Shown here: positions 26,658 to 34,704 of the stretch, in pieces
How the letters are laid out: the number at the start of each line of letters is the position of its first letter
Position numbering within the stretch: position 1 is the first letter of the stretch
Notes under the pieces: model-generated
The model's input: only the letters and a program-made list of their open reading frames with translations
Databases searched by the model: none
What the model was told of the DNA's origin: nothing
From: DATJPR01 sp963811705
GTDB lineage: Bacteria > Bacteroidota > Ignavibacteria > UBA10030 > UBA6906
Reading direction: 5' to 3'
Length of the DNA: 64,000 bases
Assembly (NCBI GenBank): GCA_963811705.1
Contig: CAWESL010000012.1
Location: 62,001-126,000, forward strand
Made by a program: the position numbers and the translations under genes

Positions 26658-27659
26658 ATGCTTTTCTCAGTGATTCTCCCCACATACAATAGAAAGTTGC
26701 AGTTGCTCGAATGTCTGAACGAACTCGCCCGTCAGACTCTTGCGCCGTCTGAATTCGAAGTCATTGTCGTCGTGGACGGTTCGTCTGACGGGACTGACGC
26801 GGCAATCGATGGAGCCAGCTTTCCGTATCGCTTGACCGTGGTCAACCAAGCCAACAGCGGTCCATCCATCGCCCGGAACAACGGAGCTTCGAAGGCGCAG
26901 GCCGACTTCCTGGCATTTACGGAAGACGATGTGACTCCCGATCGGGATTGGCTCGAACGTGCGGCGCGCCATGTGCGGAAGGACCCGACGATCGATGTGC
27001 TGGAGGGAAGGACTGTCTCTGCCGGGGATCGGAAAGACGTCCGGCGATTTGATCGTTCCGGCATACCATCATTCATTCCATGCAATCTTTTCATCCGGCG
27101 AAGCGTCTTCGTTGCCACGACGGGCTACGATCCTGCTTTCTATGACCGGGCAAGCCATCTCTACTTCAGGGAAGATGCGGATCTCGGGTTCAGACTTTTG
27201 GACTCCGGCGCACGGAACCTCATCGCAGACGATGCCATCGTCACTCACCCGGTTCAGTTTGCGAGGGTGTCCGATGCGATGCGGCATGCGCGCAGATATC
27301 TGTTCGATCCGCTCCTGTACCGAAAACACCCGCTCCGCTACCGGTCCATGATCGAACGAAAGACGATTCTCGGCCTGCAATTGCGGCGGGTCCAACATAG
27401 CATCGCCCTCGTTTACCTGGTGGCGTTGGCGGGTCTCCTGATTTCCTCCCTGGATTCAGATCCGGCGGCAATCACGGGAGAACTCGTCACCATGGCCCTT
27501 TGTGCGCTCTTCTTCAAATTCAAGTACCAGGGGGAGGGTGGATTTCGATGGCAACGTCTTGCCGATCTTCCGGCATTCGGACTGCTTCCACTCCTGTATC
27601 TTCGGGCGCTCGTCAAGGGGTGCATCCGGTTTCGATCATATGGTCCTCTTCTCCCATAA
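26658..27659 (+). CDS. Family 2 glycosyltransferase with C-terminal membrane segments
   Basis: A 333-residue protein from ATG 26658, seven bases after the previous stop; the open frame further upstream is inside the preceding gene. Motifs: SVILPTYNRKLQL, VVVDGSSDGTDAAI, FTEDDVTPD and REDADLGFRLLDSG. Two hydrophobic segments near residues 245-290 (HSIALVYLVALAGLLI, LVTMALCALFF) suggest membrane association. It belongs to a different GT2 subgroup from the three genes before it. Confidence 0.84.
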   Translation: MLFSVILPTYNRKLQLLECLNELARQTLAPSEFEVIVVVDGSSDGTDAAIDGASFPYRLTVVNQANSGPSIARNNGASKAQADFLAFTEDDVTPDRDWLERAARHVRKDPTIDVLEGRTVSAGDRKDVRRFDRSGIPSFIPCNLFIRRSVFVATTGYDPAFYDRASHLYFREDADLGFRLLDSGARNLIADDAIVTHPVQFARVSDAMRHARRYLFDPLLYRKHPLRYRSMIERKTILGLQLRRVQHSIALVYLVALAGLLISSLDSDPAAITGELVTMALCALFFKFKYQGEGGFRWQRLADLPAFGLLPLLYLRALVKGCIRFRSYGPLLP

Positions 27660-27678
27660 TCACCAGGGTCCGACGCAT

Positions 27679-28260
27679 ATGAAGATAGGCGTTTTTGGCG
27701 GCACCTTTGATCCGCCCCATGTCGGGCATCTTCTGCCGGTGGAGGCGGCAAGAGAACTGCTCCAGTTGGATGAAGTGCGTATAATTCCGGCCGCGGTCTC
27801 GCCGCACAAACTTGACCGGGAAAGCAGTCCAGCGGAGACGCGTCTCGCCATGGTCCGACTGGCTTTCGGGGGAAATGATGCCTTTGTGATCGATGAGCGG
27901 GAGCTGCTGCGGAAGCCACCGTCGTTTATGGTGGATACCCTGGGCGAATTGCACCGTGAGCATCCCCGGGATGTGCTGTTCCTCATTCTCGGGATGGATA
28001 ATCTCTCTGAGTTCGAAACATGGAAAGAACCGGAGCGCATCCTGACGCTGGCAACGGTCGTCGCTCTTGCCCGTCCGAAAGCGAAACCGGTTCCGACGAA
28101 TAGTCTGATCGCCGGGCGGGTCAGGCAGCTGGAAACACCGTTGGTGGAGGTGTCATCATCTTCTGTGCGGGAACGCGTGCGGACAGGGGGCTCGATCCGA
28201 TACCAGGTCTCCGATGCGGTGCGGGAATATATCGAACGCAACAGGCTCTACATCGACTGA
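27679..28260 (+). CDS. nadD: Nicotinate-nucleotide adenylyltransferase
   Basis: A 193-residue enzyme of NAD synthesis: nicotinate mononucleotide + ATP to deamido-NAD. The nucleotidyltransferase motif GGTFDPPHVGH is at residues 7-17, with PHKL and the C-terminal SSSSVRERV (ISxTxxR-type) motif. The ATG at 27679 is immediately followed by the conserved MKIGVFGG start, and the longer upstream frame overlaps the glycosyltransferase. It closes the plus-strand block before tRNA-Arg. Confidence 0.94.
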   Translation: MKIGVFGGTFDPPHVGHLLPVEAARELLQLDEVRIIPAAVSPHKLDRESSPAETRLAMVRLAFGGNDAFVIDERELLRKPPSFMVDTLGELHREHPRDVLFLILGMDNLSEFETWKEPERILTLATVVALARPKAKPVPTNSLIAGRVRQLETPLVEVSSSSVRERVRTGGSIRYQVSDAVREYIERNRLYID

Positions 28261-28278
28261 GGCCCGCTCACCCGTTCG

Positions 28279-28307
28279 TTGAATCAGGGATGGAACTTTC
28301 GTATGTT
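28279..28307 (+). promoter_or_regulatory. Promoter of tRNA-Arg
   Basis: TTGAAT (28279-28284), 17 bases, TATGTT (28302-28307). The predicted start is ~7 bases before the mature tRNA 5' end at 28321. Confidence 0.48.
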
Positions 28308-28320
28308 AATTCTTCGGATC

Positions 28321-28396
28321 GCCCTCGTAGCTCAGTCATGGATAGAGCGACGGTTTCCTAAACCGCAGGTCGCGTGTTCGAATCACGCCGAGGGCA
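28321..28396 (+). tRNA. tRNA-Arg (anticodon CCU)
   Basis: Acceptor strands GCCCTCG (28321-28327) and CGAGGGC (28389-28395) pair perfectly, with discriminator A at 28396. The D-arm GCTC...GAGC, anticodon loop TTCCTAA (anticodon CCT) and T-arm GCGTG-TTCGAAT-CACGC are all present. The outermost anticodon-stem pair is an A-C mismatch. No CCA is encoded. The tRNA reads AGG codons. Confidence 0.93.
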
Positions 28397-28432
28397 CGAG
28401 AGTCCCGTTCCATTCTGCAAAACGTTTGCCCG

Positions 28433-28921
28433 ATGAATTTTCTTGCACTCGATTTTGAAACCGCCGACTACGAGCCGGACAGTGCCTGCGCGATAGGGCT
28501 GATTAGAGTCAAGGACGGCGCGCTCGATTTACGAGCTGCCTACCGGATTCGGCCCCCCAGACGAGAATTTGTCTTTACGTACATTCACGGGATCACGTGG
28601 GAGGATGTTGAAGGGGAGCCGACGTTTGCGGGGCTCTGGCCGACGATTGAGCCGATGTTCCGGGGGGTGGATTTTGTCGCTGCGCACAATGCAACGTTTG
28701 ATCAGAACGTCCTGTACGCCTGTTGTGAAGCCGCGGGCATCACTCCGCCCGACATTCCTTTCCGATGCTCGATGGTGCTCGCCCGCCAGAAGTGGGGGAT
28801 CTATCCGACGAAGCTCCCGAATGTGTGCCGGAGACTCGGGATCGACCTTCATCATCACGATGCGTCATCGGACGCAGAAGCCTGCGCAAGAATCATGATA
28901 AAAGCGCTCTCGACACAGTAA
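28433..28921 (+). CDS. DEDDh 3'-5' exonuclease (DnaQ-like)
   Basis: A 162-residue stand-alone exonuclease domain. Exo I is ALDFETA (residues 5-11), Exo II is AAHNATFDQNVL (~83-94) and Exo III is HHDASSDAEA (~141-150), giving the full DEDDh set. It resembles the short DnaQ/PolC-type proofreading domain proteins that act in DNA repair or RNA trimming. No helicase or BRCT domain is attached. The ATG lies 37 bases after the tRNA-Arg. Confidence 0.88.
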   Translation: MNFLALDFETADYEPDSACAIGLIRVKDGALDLRAAYRIRPPRREFVFTYIHGITWEDVEGEPTFAGLWPTIEPMFRGVDFVAAHNATFDQNVLYACCEAAGITPPDIPFRCSMVLARQKWGIYPTKLPNVCRRLGIDLHHHDASSDAEACARIMIKALSTQ

Positions 28922-28928
28922 GACTATT

Positions 28929-29315
28929 CTACATGCGCTCGATGACGCGCTCGAGCCGCTCCCGGACTTCACCGGCCACCGGCTCCATCGCATCGTTGTC
29001 CATGAGTTTTCCCATGGTTATCGGATCGAAGGCCGAGACGATCGTCGCACCATTCAGTTCCTGGACGACCACATTGCACGGCAAAAGAAGCCCGATTTGA
29101 TTGTCAGCCTGGAGGGCCTTGTAGGCAAATGGCGGGTTGCAGGCGCCGAGAATGATGTACTTCGGGAAATCAACGTTCAGCTTCTTCCGCAGTGTCTCCT
29201 TCACATCAATCGACGTGAGGACTCCAAAGCCCTCCTTCTGAAGCTCCTGAGTCACTTTCTGCACCGCCTCCTCGAAGGGAAGGGTTGTCTTCTTTTCAAT
29301 GCCGTAGGTTGCCAT
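28929..29315 (-). CDS. DUF302 family protein
   Basis: A 128-residue protein matching the DUF302 fold: YGIEKKTTLPFEEAVQKVTQELQKEGFGVLTSIDV, then LGACNPPFAYKAL and LLPCNVVVQE. Members are common next to sulfur or thioredoxin-related genes and have no proven activity. The ATG overlaps the stop of the rhodanese gene (TGATG) and AAAGGAAAG precedes it, so both are cotranslated. The CNP cysteine and LPCN cysteine are conserved in the family. Confidence 0.88.
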   Translation of the reverse strand: MATYGIEKKTTLPFEEAVQKVTQELQKEGFGVLTSIDVKETLRKKLNVDFPKYIILGACNPPFAYKALQADNQIGLLLPCNVVVQELNGATIVSAFDPITMGKLMDNDAMEPVAGEVRERLERVIERM

Positions 29316-29719
29316 CAGTTCTTTCCTTTCTTTCGGTGCTCATGGCGGTGAGAGAAATTCCACTCGGCGATCCCGCCTTTGAGATTGCCGACCCTGAAGC
29401 TCAGTTTCTTCAGGATGCTTGCAGCGTGTATGCTGCGGCTCCCTGTCTGACAATAGCAGATGATCTCCCGGCCGGCGTAGCGTTTCAGGTCCATCGCCCG
29501 ACTTCGAAGCTCCTGGAGGGGGATGTGGACAGAGCCCGGAATCGATCCCTGGGCATGTTCCCGAGCGGTTCGAACATCAAGAAGAACAAGAGTGTTACCC
29601 CGTTCGCTCTTCATCGCATCGAGTTGTTGCGGCACGTATTGGGGTATCCCTCTCCGCTGGAGATGGGTTCGTACAAGAAAACCGAGAATGACGAGCGCAA
29701 TCAGGGATATGATGATCAT
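29315..29719 (-). CDS. Membrane-anchored rhodanese-like sulfurtransferase
   Basis: A 134-residue protein from ATG 29719: one N-terminal membrane helix (MIIISLIALVILGFLV), then a single rhodanese domain (LVLLDVRTAREHAQGSIPGSVHIPL). The catalytic cysteine loop is CYCQTGSRS. Single-domain rhodaneses carry persulfide sulfur, and the anchor suggests action at the membrane, probably facing the periplasm. The frame is open to 29908, but the extension lacks coding character and would run into the trp leader region. Confidence 0.82.
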   Translation of the reverse strand: MIIISLIALVILGFLVRTHLQRRGIPQYVPQQLDAMKSERGNTLVLLDVRTAREHAQGSIPGSVHIPLQELRSRAMDLKRYAGREIICYCQTGSRSIHAASILKKLSFRVGNLKGGIAEWNFSHRHEHRKKGKN

Positions 29720-29833
29720 GCGGTCCTGCAAGGAAAAGTCGTGCCGGGGTGAAACGGAAGAACCTGCTTGCGCTATACGATGCAGTCCTCCCCGTTTTGG
29801 AGTCGGATTCCGGAAAATTCTGGCGACTCCTCC

Positions 29834-29862
29834 TTGACATGAACCCCATCGACTGTTATATT
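29834..29862 (+). promoter_or_regulatory. trp operon promoter (TTGACA-N17-TATATT)
   Basis: A perfect TTGACA at 29834-29839, exactly 17 bases, and TATATT at 29857-29862. The usual 6-7-base distance to +1 places transcription initiation at or next to the A of the leader-peptide ATG (29869). No operator palindrome (TrpR-type) is evident around it. Confidence 0.72.
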
Positions 29863-29868
29863 CCATGC

Positions 29869-29943
29869 ATGCAACAATCAAGCAGATATAGCGTCTCCTT
29901 GCGTTCATCCTGGTGGTGGTGGCGGGGTTTGTTTACCGGCTGA
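29869..29943 (+). CDS. trpL: trp operon leader peptide with four consecutive Trp codons
   Basis: A 24-codon frame from ATG 29869 to TGA 29941-29943. Codons 15-18 are TGG TGG TGG TGG (29911-29922, SSWWWWRG). It sits directly between a sigma-70 promoter and a terminator hairpin, 172 bases upstream of trpE. This is the classical arrangement for ribosome-mediated transcription attenuation: when charged tRNA-Trp is scarce, the ribosome stalls at the Trp run and the terminator does not form. No Shine-Dalgarno sequence precedes the ATG, which probably lies at +1 (leaderless). A second ATG at 29865 reads only eight codons without Trp. Confidence 0.82.
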   Translation: MQQSSRYSVSLRSSWWWWRGLFTG

Positions 29944-29959
29944 ATCAGCACGCGGATGA

Positions 29960-30013
29960 TTGTTGCCTGATTTTCTCAACAAGCGCCCTTCTGGTTCACC
30001 GGAAGGGCGTTTT
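29960..30013 (+). terminator. trp attenuator: terminator hairpin and candidate competing stem
   Basis: CGCCCTTCTGG (29984-29994) and CCGGAAGGGCG (29999-30009) form an 11-base stem with one T-G wobble and a TTCA loop, followed by TTTTGC. This is a Rho-independent terminator inside the trp leader. Immediately upstream TTGTTG (29960-29965) can pair with CAACAA (29977-29982), ending at the foot of the terminator, and CGC/GCG outside it could extend the pairing into the terminator arm. The second stem is only a candidate antiterminator or pause element; folding is needed. Confidence 0.75.
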
Positions 30014-30115
30014 GCTATCGTACCGCCGACATTGCCATCTTCACGACGAGGGGGTCTTCCCGATGATTGGTCCACGGTTCTTACGACAGGTCAACACGAA
30101 ACAGGGGGTGAGTGA

Positions 30116-31597
30116 ATGAATCGCGACGAATTCATTCGACTGGCCGCGGAATTTAATGTTGTTCCCCTGACCAGGACCCTTCTCGCGGACATGCAGACTC
30201 CTGTCTCAGCGTATCTGTCGTTGCGACAAACGTCCCGGTCGTCATTTTTGTTCGAAAGTGTCGAGCCGAACGAGCGAGTCGGCCGGTTCTCGTTTATCGG
30301 CACCGATCCGGTGCTTTTTCTCCGTGGGCAGGGTGCCACATGCGAAGTGACCGATGCAAGCGGTCCGCGGGATGTCGCCGGCAATATCTTCGACGTCCTC
30401 GCCTCCTATGCTTCGCAATACCGGCAGGCATCGATCGACGGGTTCGAGGGTCTCATCGGGGGATTCGTCGGATACCTTGGGTACGATACCGTTCGACATC
30501 TGGAACGGCTGCCGGGCATCAGGCCGGCGAGAGGACGCGAGCGCGAATCGATCTTCGGGCTGTTCAATGACATCGTTCGATTCGATCACTTCGGGCAGAG
30601 TCTGACCATCATTCATAACGTTTTCGTGGACCCTGGGCGGGATGCCGGACAACAGTATGCGGAAGGATTGAATAGCCTCGACACGATGGAACTGCGCCTG
30701 CGACGACCGGCCGTAGCGACTTCCCGGCTCTCCCTCCTGAGTACGATCCGGGAAATGACGCCGAAAGAAGAATTCTGTGAAGCCGTTGCACGAGCGAAAA
30801 GCCATATCGTCGAGGGAGACATCTTCCAGGCGGTTCTGTCGCGACGGATGGAAGCACAATTCACCGGCGATCTCTTTCCCGTCTATCGCGCACTTCGCGT
30901 CATTAATCCCTCACCGTATCTTTTCTTTCTCGAGTTCGGAAACACGGTACTCATCGGATCATCCCCTGAAGTGCTTGTTCGGGTACACCAGCGAGAAGCG
31001 GAAGTCCTACCCATCGCCGGAACCCGCCGCCGTGGAAAGTCCGAAGAGGAGGATCGATTCCTGGAGCGTGAACTCCTTCACGATGAAAAGGAACTGGCGG
31101 AACATATCATGCTCGTTGATCTGGGCCGGAACGATGTGGGTCGGATCGCAGAATTCGGAACGGTCACGGTACCAGTGCTTAAACGCGTTGAGCGATACTC
31201 TCACGTTATGCATATCGTGTCGGAAGTCCGCGGGCGGCTGCGCCCGGGCGTTACGGCGCTCGATGCACTCAGGGCCTGTTTTCCTGCCGGGACTGTAACA
31301 GGTGCCCCGAAAGTGCGGGCAATGGAAATCATCAGTGCGCTGGAGAAGTATCCCCGGGGGGCGTACGCCGGCGCGGTCGGATATCTCGGGCTCAACGACG
31401 AGCTTGACACCTGCATCGCAATCCGGACAATCGTCGCGCATGACGACCTTCTCAGCATTCAGGTGGGGGCAGGGATCGTTGCCGACTCGGTCCCCGAACG
31501 GGAATATGAAGAGACTGTCAACAAATCACAGGCGATGCTGGCCGCTCTCACGCGCGCTGCAGAGGGAACCCTCGCGGCGCCCGTGAATGATCGGTAA
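30116..31597 (+). CDS. trpE: Anthranilate synthase component I
   Basis: A 493-residue enzyme converting chorismate and ammonia (from TrpG) to anthranilate. The N-terminal half holds the feedback site LFESVEPNERVGRFSF, which in characterised TrpE binds tryptophan. The C-terminal chorismate-binding half has SPYLFFLEFG, GTRRRGKSEEED, DLGRNDVGRIA and FPAGTVTGAPKVRAME. AGGGGGTG precedes the ATG. It is the first structural gene behind the attenuator, 31 bases before trpG. Confidence 0.96.
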   Translation: MNRDEFIRLAAEFNVVPLTRTLLADMQTPVSAYLSLRQTSRSSFLFESVEPNERVGRFSFIGTDPVLFLRGQGATCEVTDASGPRDVAGNIFDVLASYASQYRQASIDGFEGLIGGFVGYLGYDTVRHLERLPGIRPARGRERESIFGLFNDIVRFDHFGQSLTIIHNVFVDPGRDAGQQYAEGLNSLDTMELRLRRPAVATSRLSLLSTIREMTPKEEFCEAVARAKSHIVEGDIFQAVLSRRMEAQFTGDLFPVYRALRVINPSPYLFFLEFGNTVLIGSSPEVLVRVHQREAEVLPIAGTRRRGKSEEEDRFLERELLHDEKELAEHIMLVDLGRNDVGRIAEFGTVTVPVLKRVERYSHVMHIVSEVRGRLRPGVTALDALRACFPAGTVTGAPKVRAMEIISALEKYPRGAYAGAVGYLGLNDELDTCIAIRTIVAHDDLLSIQVGAGIVADSVPEREYEETVNKSQAMLAALTRAAEGTLAAPVNDR

Positions 31598-31627
31598 ACC
31601 TCTCCTTCCACTCTTGCGTGCACGTTT

Positions 31628-32203
31628 ATGATCCTGGTAATTGACAACTACGATTCTTTTACGTTCAATCTTGTTCAGCTCCTCGGTCGCTTTACGCCGG
31701 ATATCAGCGTACGGCGGAATGACGAGATTGACCTTGAGGGAGTGGCTTCGTTGATGCCCGAAAGAATTCTGATTTCACCCGGGCCGGGGCGGCCGGAGGA
31801 GGCCGGAATTACCGTTGATCTGATCAGGCGATTCTCCGGCCGGATTCCGATTCTCGGTGTGTGTCTGGGACACCAGGCGATCGGACAGGCATTCGGAGCG
31901 AAGATCGTCCATGCTCCTTCGCTCATGCACGGACGAACATCGACCATTCACCACGACGGACGCGGAGTTTTTCAAGGCATTCCAGACGGCTTTACCGCCA
32001 CCCGGTATCACTCGCTTGTCGTGGACCGTGCGACCATTCCGCGGGAACTGGAACTGACGGCATGGACAGGCGATGATGTTGTGATGGGCCTGCGGCACCG
32101 CGTACACGCGGTCGAAGGTGTGCAGTTTCATCCCGAATCAATACTCACGGATGCCGGTGCACTGATGCTCCAGAACTGGCTTCAGGGGAGAGTGCGAGCA
32201 TGA
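31628..32203 (+). CDS. trpG: Anthranilate synthase component II (glutamine amidotransferase)
   Basis: A 191-residue class I amidotransferase supplying ammonia to TrpE. It begins ILVIDNYDSFTFNLVQ. The oxyanion motif SPGPGRPEEAG, nucleophile Cys79 in GVCLGHQAIGQ and the His/Glu pair in VQFHPES are all present. It could also serve PabB, as shared TrpG/PabA subunits do in some bacteria. The stop overlaps the trpD start (ATGA). Confidence 0.95.
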   Translation: MILVIDNYDSFTFNLVQLLGRFTPDISVRRNDEIDLEGVASLMPERILISPGPGRPEEAGITVDLIRRFSGRIPILGVCLGHQAIGQAFGAKIVHAPSLMHGRTSTIHHDGRGVFQGIPDGFTATRYHSLVVDRATIPRELELTAWTGDDVVMGLRHRVHAVEGVQFHPESILTDAGALMLQNWLQGRVRA

Positions 32204-33213
32204 AAGAGTATATTGAGAAATGTCTGGCCGGGTCCCATCTGACGGCCGACGAAGCAGCGAGCGCGCTCGACCGCATCATGACCGGCCAGGCTACCGACGT
32301 GCAGATCGCGGGACTGGTAATTGCGCTTCGGGCGAAAGGGGAGAGCATCGACGAGATTGTCGGTTTCGCGAGGACGATGCGGGCACACGCAATCAGAATT
32401 GTTGTGGAGGACCCCGACGCCATCGATATGTGCGGGACGGGCGGTGACGGGAAAGGAACATTCAACATATCGACAGTCGCCTCATTTGTTGCGGCAGGCG
32501 CAGGGGTGACCGTTGCAAAGCACGGAAACCGGTCGGTCTCCAGCCGGAGCGGGAGTGCGGACCTTCTCGCTGCGCTCGGCGTCAACATTCAGATCCAACC
32601 GGACCGTGTTCAGAAGTGCGTCAACAGCGTCGGCATAGGATTCTTGTTTGCGCCGTTGTTTCATCCGGCCATGAAATTCGCCGGGAAGGCGCGGGGAGAA
32701 CTTGGGCTTCGGACGATCTTCAACATCCTCGGTCCCATGACGAATCCCGGTTTCGTGCGGCGCCAGCTCGTCGGCACATTCAGCAAGGAGGTGGCGTCCA
32801 GGCTCGCGGCCGTCCTGCAAAGACTGGACGCGCAAAAGGCACTTGTGGTCCACGGCGCTGACGGGATGGATGAGATCAGCATCGCCGCCGACACAACCGG
32901 GTATGAAGCGGACGCCGGCCGGTCTATCGTTGAACGGTCGATTGGTCCCCCGGATTTCGGCCTAGCGAAGGGATCGGCAAGCGATATGAGCGGCGGCAGC
33001 GCAGACGAAAATGCACAAATTGCGCGACTCGTCCTTGGCGGCGAACAGAGCCGGGCACGCGATGTCGTCATCGCCAATGCCGCAGCGGGGATTTACGTCT
33101 CCGGGAAGGCCTCTTCGCTGGCCGAGGGGGCAGCTAAAGCGTCGGAGTCAATTGATTCGGGAAATGCTCTGCGATCGCTCTCCCGGCTTATTGAATTATC
33201 AAACCTCCCATGA
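32200..33213 (+). CDS. trpD: Anthranilate phosphoribosyltransferase
   Basis: A 337-residue enzyme transferring phosphoribose from PRPP to anthranilate. The PRPP-binding CGTGGDGKGTFNIST (~residues 78-92), AKHGNRSVSSRSGSADLLAALG and the C-terminal YVSGKASSLAEGA are typical. It is a stand-alone TrpD, not fused to TrpG. Four-base overlaps on both sides show a tightly coupled operon. Confidence 0.96.
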   Translation: MKEYIEKCLAGSHLTADEAASALDRIMTGQATDVQIAGLVIALRAKGESIDEIVGFARTMRAHAIRIVVEDPDAIDMCGTGGDGKGTFNISTVASFVAAGAGVTVAKHGNRSVSSRSGSADLLAALGVNIQIQPDRVQKCVNSVGIGFLFAPLFHPAMKFAGKARGELGLRTIFNILGPMTNPGFVRRQLVGTFSKEVASRLAAVLQRLDAQKALVVHGADGMDEISIAADTTGYEADAGRSIVERSIGPPDFGLAKGSASDMSGGSADENAQIARLVLGGEQSRARDVVIANAAAGIYVSGKASSLAEGAAKASESIDSGNALRSLSRLIELSNLP

Positions 33214-34004
33214 CGTTTCTCGAGACCATACTCCACCACAAGGCCGAGGAAGTCGAACGAGTCAAGCGGGTGCAGCCCCTGGATGCTCTCTGCAGCGCCG
33301 CACGGTATGGACTCCCCGTGCGCTCACTCGCGGCGGCAGTTCGAGAGCGTACGCCGGCAATTATTGCAGAACTGAAGAAAGCGTCTCCATCGAAGGGACT
33401 GATCAGGCAGGATTTCCGGCCGGTCGATTTCGCCCGGGATTATGAAGCCGGAGGGGCGTGTGCGCTGTCGGTCCTGACCGATGAACGATTTTTTTCCGGC
33501 TCGCTGACAAATCTTGAACTTGCAAGGGAGGCAGTCTCGATCCCCGTTCTCAGAAAAGACTTCATCATTGATGAGTATCAGATCCATGAGGCACGTGCTC
33601 ACGGTGCAGATGCGATCCTGCTCATTGTCGCAGCACTGGAGCCCCCAAGGTTGATGAAGCTGATGGACATTGCGAGGGCCGTGGGCGTTGAAGCCCTGGT
33701 CGAAGTCCATTCCGTGAGTGAGGCAGACATCGCCGTGCAGGCCGGAGCTTCGTTGATCGGTATCAACAACCGGGACCTTCACACATTTGCGGTCGATCTT
33801 CGGACAACAACGACCATTCTTCCTCACCTGCCCCCAGGCATCACCGTCATCAGCGAAAGCGGGATTGGGACGGCCGACCAGGTACGGCGGTTGATGGAGC
33901 AGGGGGTGCATGCCTTTCTTCTCGGAGAATCGCTCATGCGCACTGATGATCCGGGAAAGACGTTGGCTGATCTTATCGCCGCGGTAGGGAGGTCCTCCTC
34001 TTGA
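33210..34004 (+). CDS. trpC: Indole-3-glycerol phosphate synthase
   Basis: A 264-residue TIM-barrel enzyme making indole-3-glycerol phosphate from CdRP. The signatures are AELKKASPSKGLIRQDF, LTDERFFSGSL, VLRKDFIIDEYQ and LIGINNRDLHTF, with catalytic Lys and Glu residues in place. It is monofunctional, with TrpF encoded separately next door. It overlaps trpD by ATGA and trpF by TTGA. Confidence 0.96.
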   Translation: MTFLETILHHKAEEVERVKRVQPLDALCSAARYGLPVRSLAAAVRERTPAIIAELKKASPSKGLIRQDFRPVDFARDYEAGGACALSVLTDERFFSGSLTNLELAREAVSIPVLRKDFIIDEYQIHEARAHGADAILLIVAALEPPRLMKLMDIARAVGVEALVEVHSVSEADIAVQAGASLIGINNRDLHTFAVDLRTTTTILPHLPPGITVISESGIGTADQVRRLMEQGVHAFLLGESLMRTDDPGKTLADLIAAVGRSSS

Positions 34005-34675
34005 TCACGCGAATCAAGGTGTGCGGTATCACACGGACGGACGACGCGCTCGCGGCCGTCGATCTCGGCGCCGACGCAATCGGTTTCATCTTCTATTCGG
34101 GAAGTCCAAGGGCTGCGTCTCAGGATGTGGCACGGGAAGTCGTCCGTCAGGTTCCAGCTTTTGTCACCACGGTGGGCGTTTTTGTCAATGCCGAGCGTCA
34201 GACAATCCGGGAGATCGTCGAGGAAACAGGAATACGTGCAGTCCAGCTGCACGGCGATGAGCCGGATGCGCTTATCCGGTCTCTGCCGTACCCCGTGATC
34301 CGGGCGGTGCGCCCGCGCCCCGGTAGCGTCGCGGGGTCGCTTCAACGCTTCCCCCGAATGACATTCCTGGTCGATGCCTTCGAGACAGGGAAATATGGCG
34401 GAACGGGAAAACTGTCGGACTGGAATTTCGCGCTTCAGGCAAAACGCGCCGGACCGGTAATTCTGAGCGGCGGACTGAACCCCGAAAACGTCGCCGGGGC
34501 CATCCACGCAGTGCGACCTTATGGTGTGGACGTCAGCAGCGGAGTGGAACGTGAACCCGGAAGAAAAGACCGAACAAAAATGGCTCGATTCATTGCAGCG
34601 GTTCACGATGCGAATGCAACGCTGCCACCCGAAACCTCATTGATTGACAACCAGATCGCCTCTCTGAAGAAATAA
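34001..34675 (+). CDS. trpF: Phosphoribosylanthranilate isomerase
   Basis: A 224-residue TIM-barrel isomerase. Motifs: KVCGITRTDDAL (catalytic Cys), GADAIGFIFYSGSPRAAS, VQLHGDEP and LSGGLNPENVAGA, then DVSSGVEREPGRKD. The start is TTG at 34001, supported by AGGGAGG at 33986-33992 and by the four-base overlap with trpC; no ATG fits before the conserved KVCGIT. It is followed after 29 bases by a DAHP synthase gene rather than trpB. Confidence 0.94.
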   Translation: MITRIKVCGITRTDDALAAVDLGADAIGFIFYSGSPRAASQDVAREVVRQVPAFVTTVGVFVNAERQTIREIVEETGIRAVQLHGDEPDALIRSLPYPVIRAVRPRPGSVAGSLQRFPRMTFLVDAFETGKYGGTGKLSDWNFALQAKRAGPVILSGGLNPENVAGAIHAVRPYGVDVSSGVEREPGRKDRTKMARFIAAVHDANATLPPETSLIDNQIASLKK

Positions 34676-34704
34676 GCGAGCGGCGAGACTCACAGGATAC
34701 TGCC

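Noticed and set aside
29865..29891. Alternative eight-codon leader from ATG 29865
   Set aside because: It contains no Trp codon and would overlap the predicted transcription start. The frame from 29869 carries the four Trp codons and fits attenuation.
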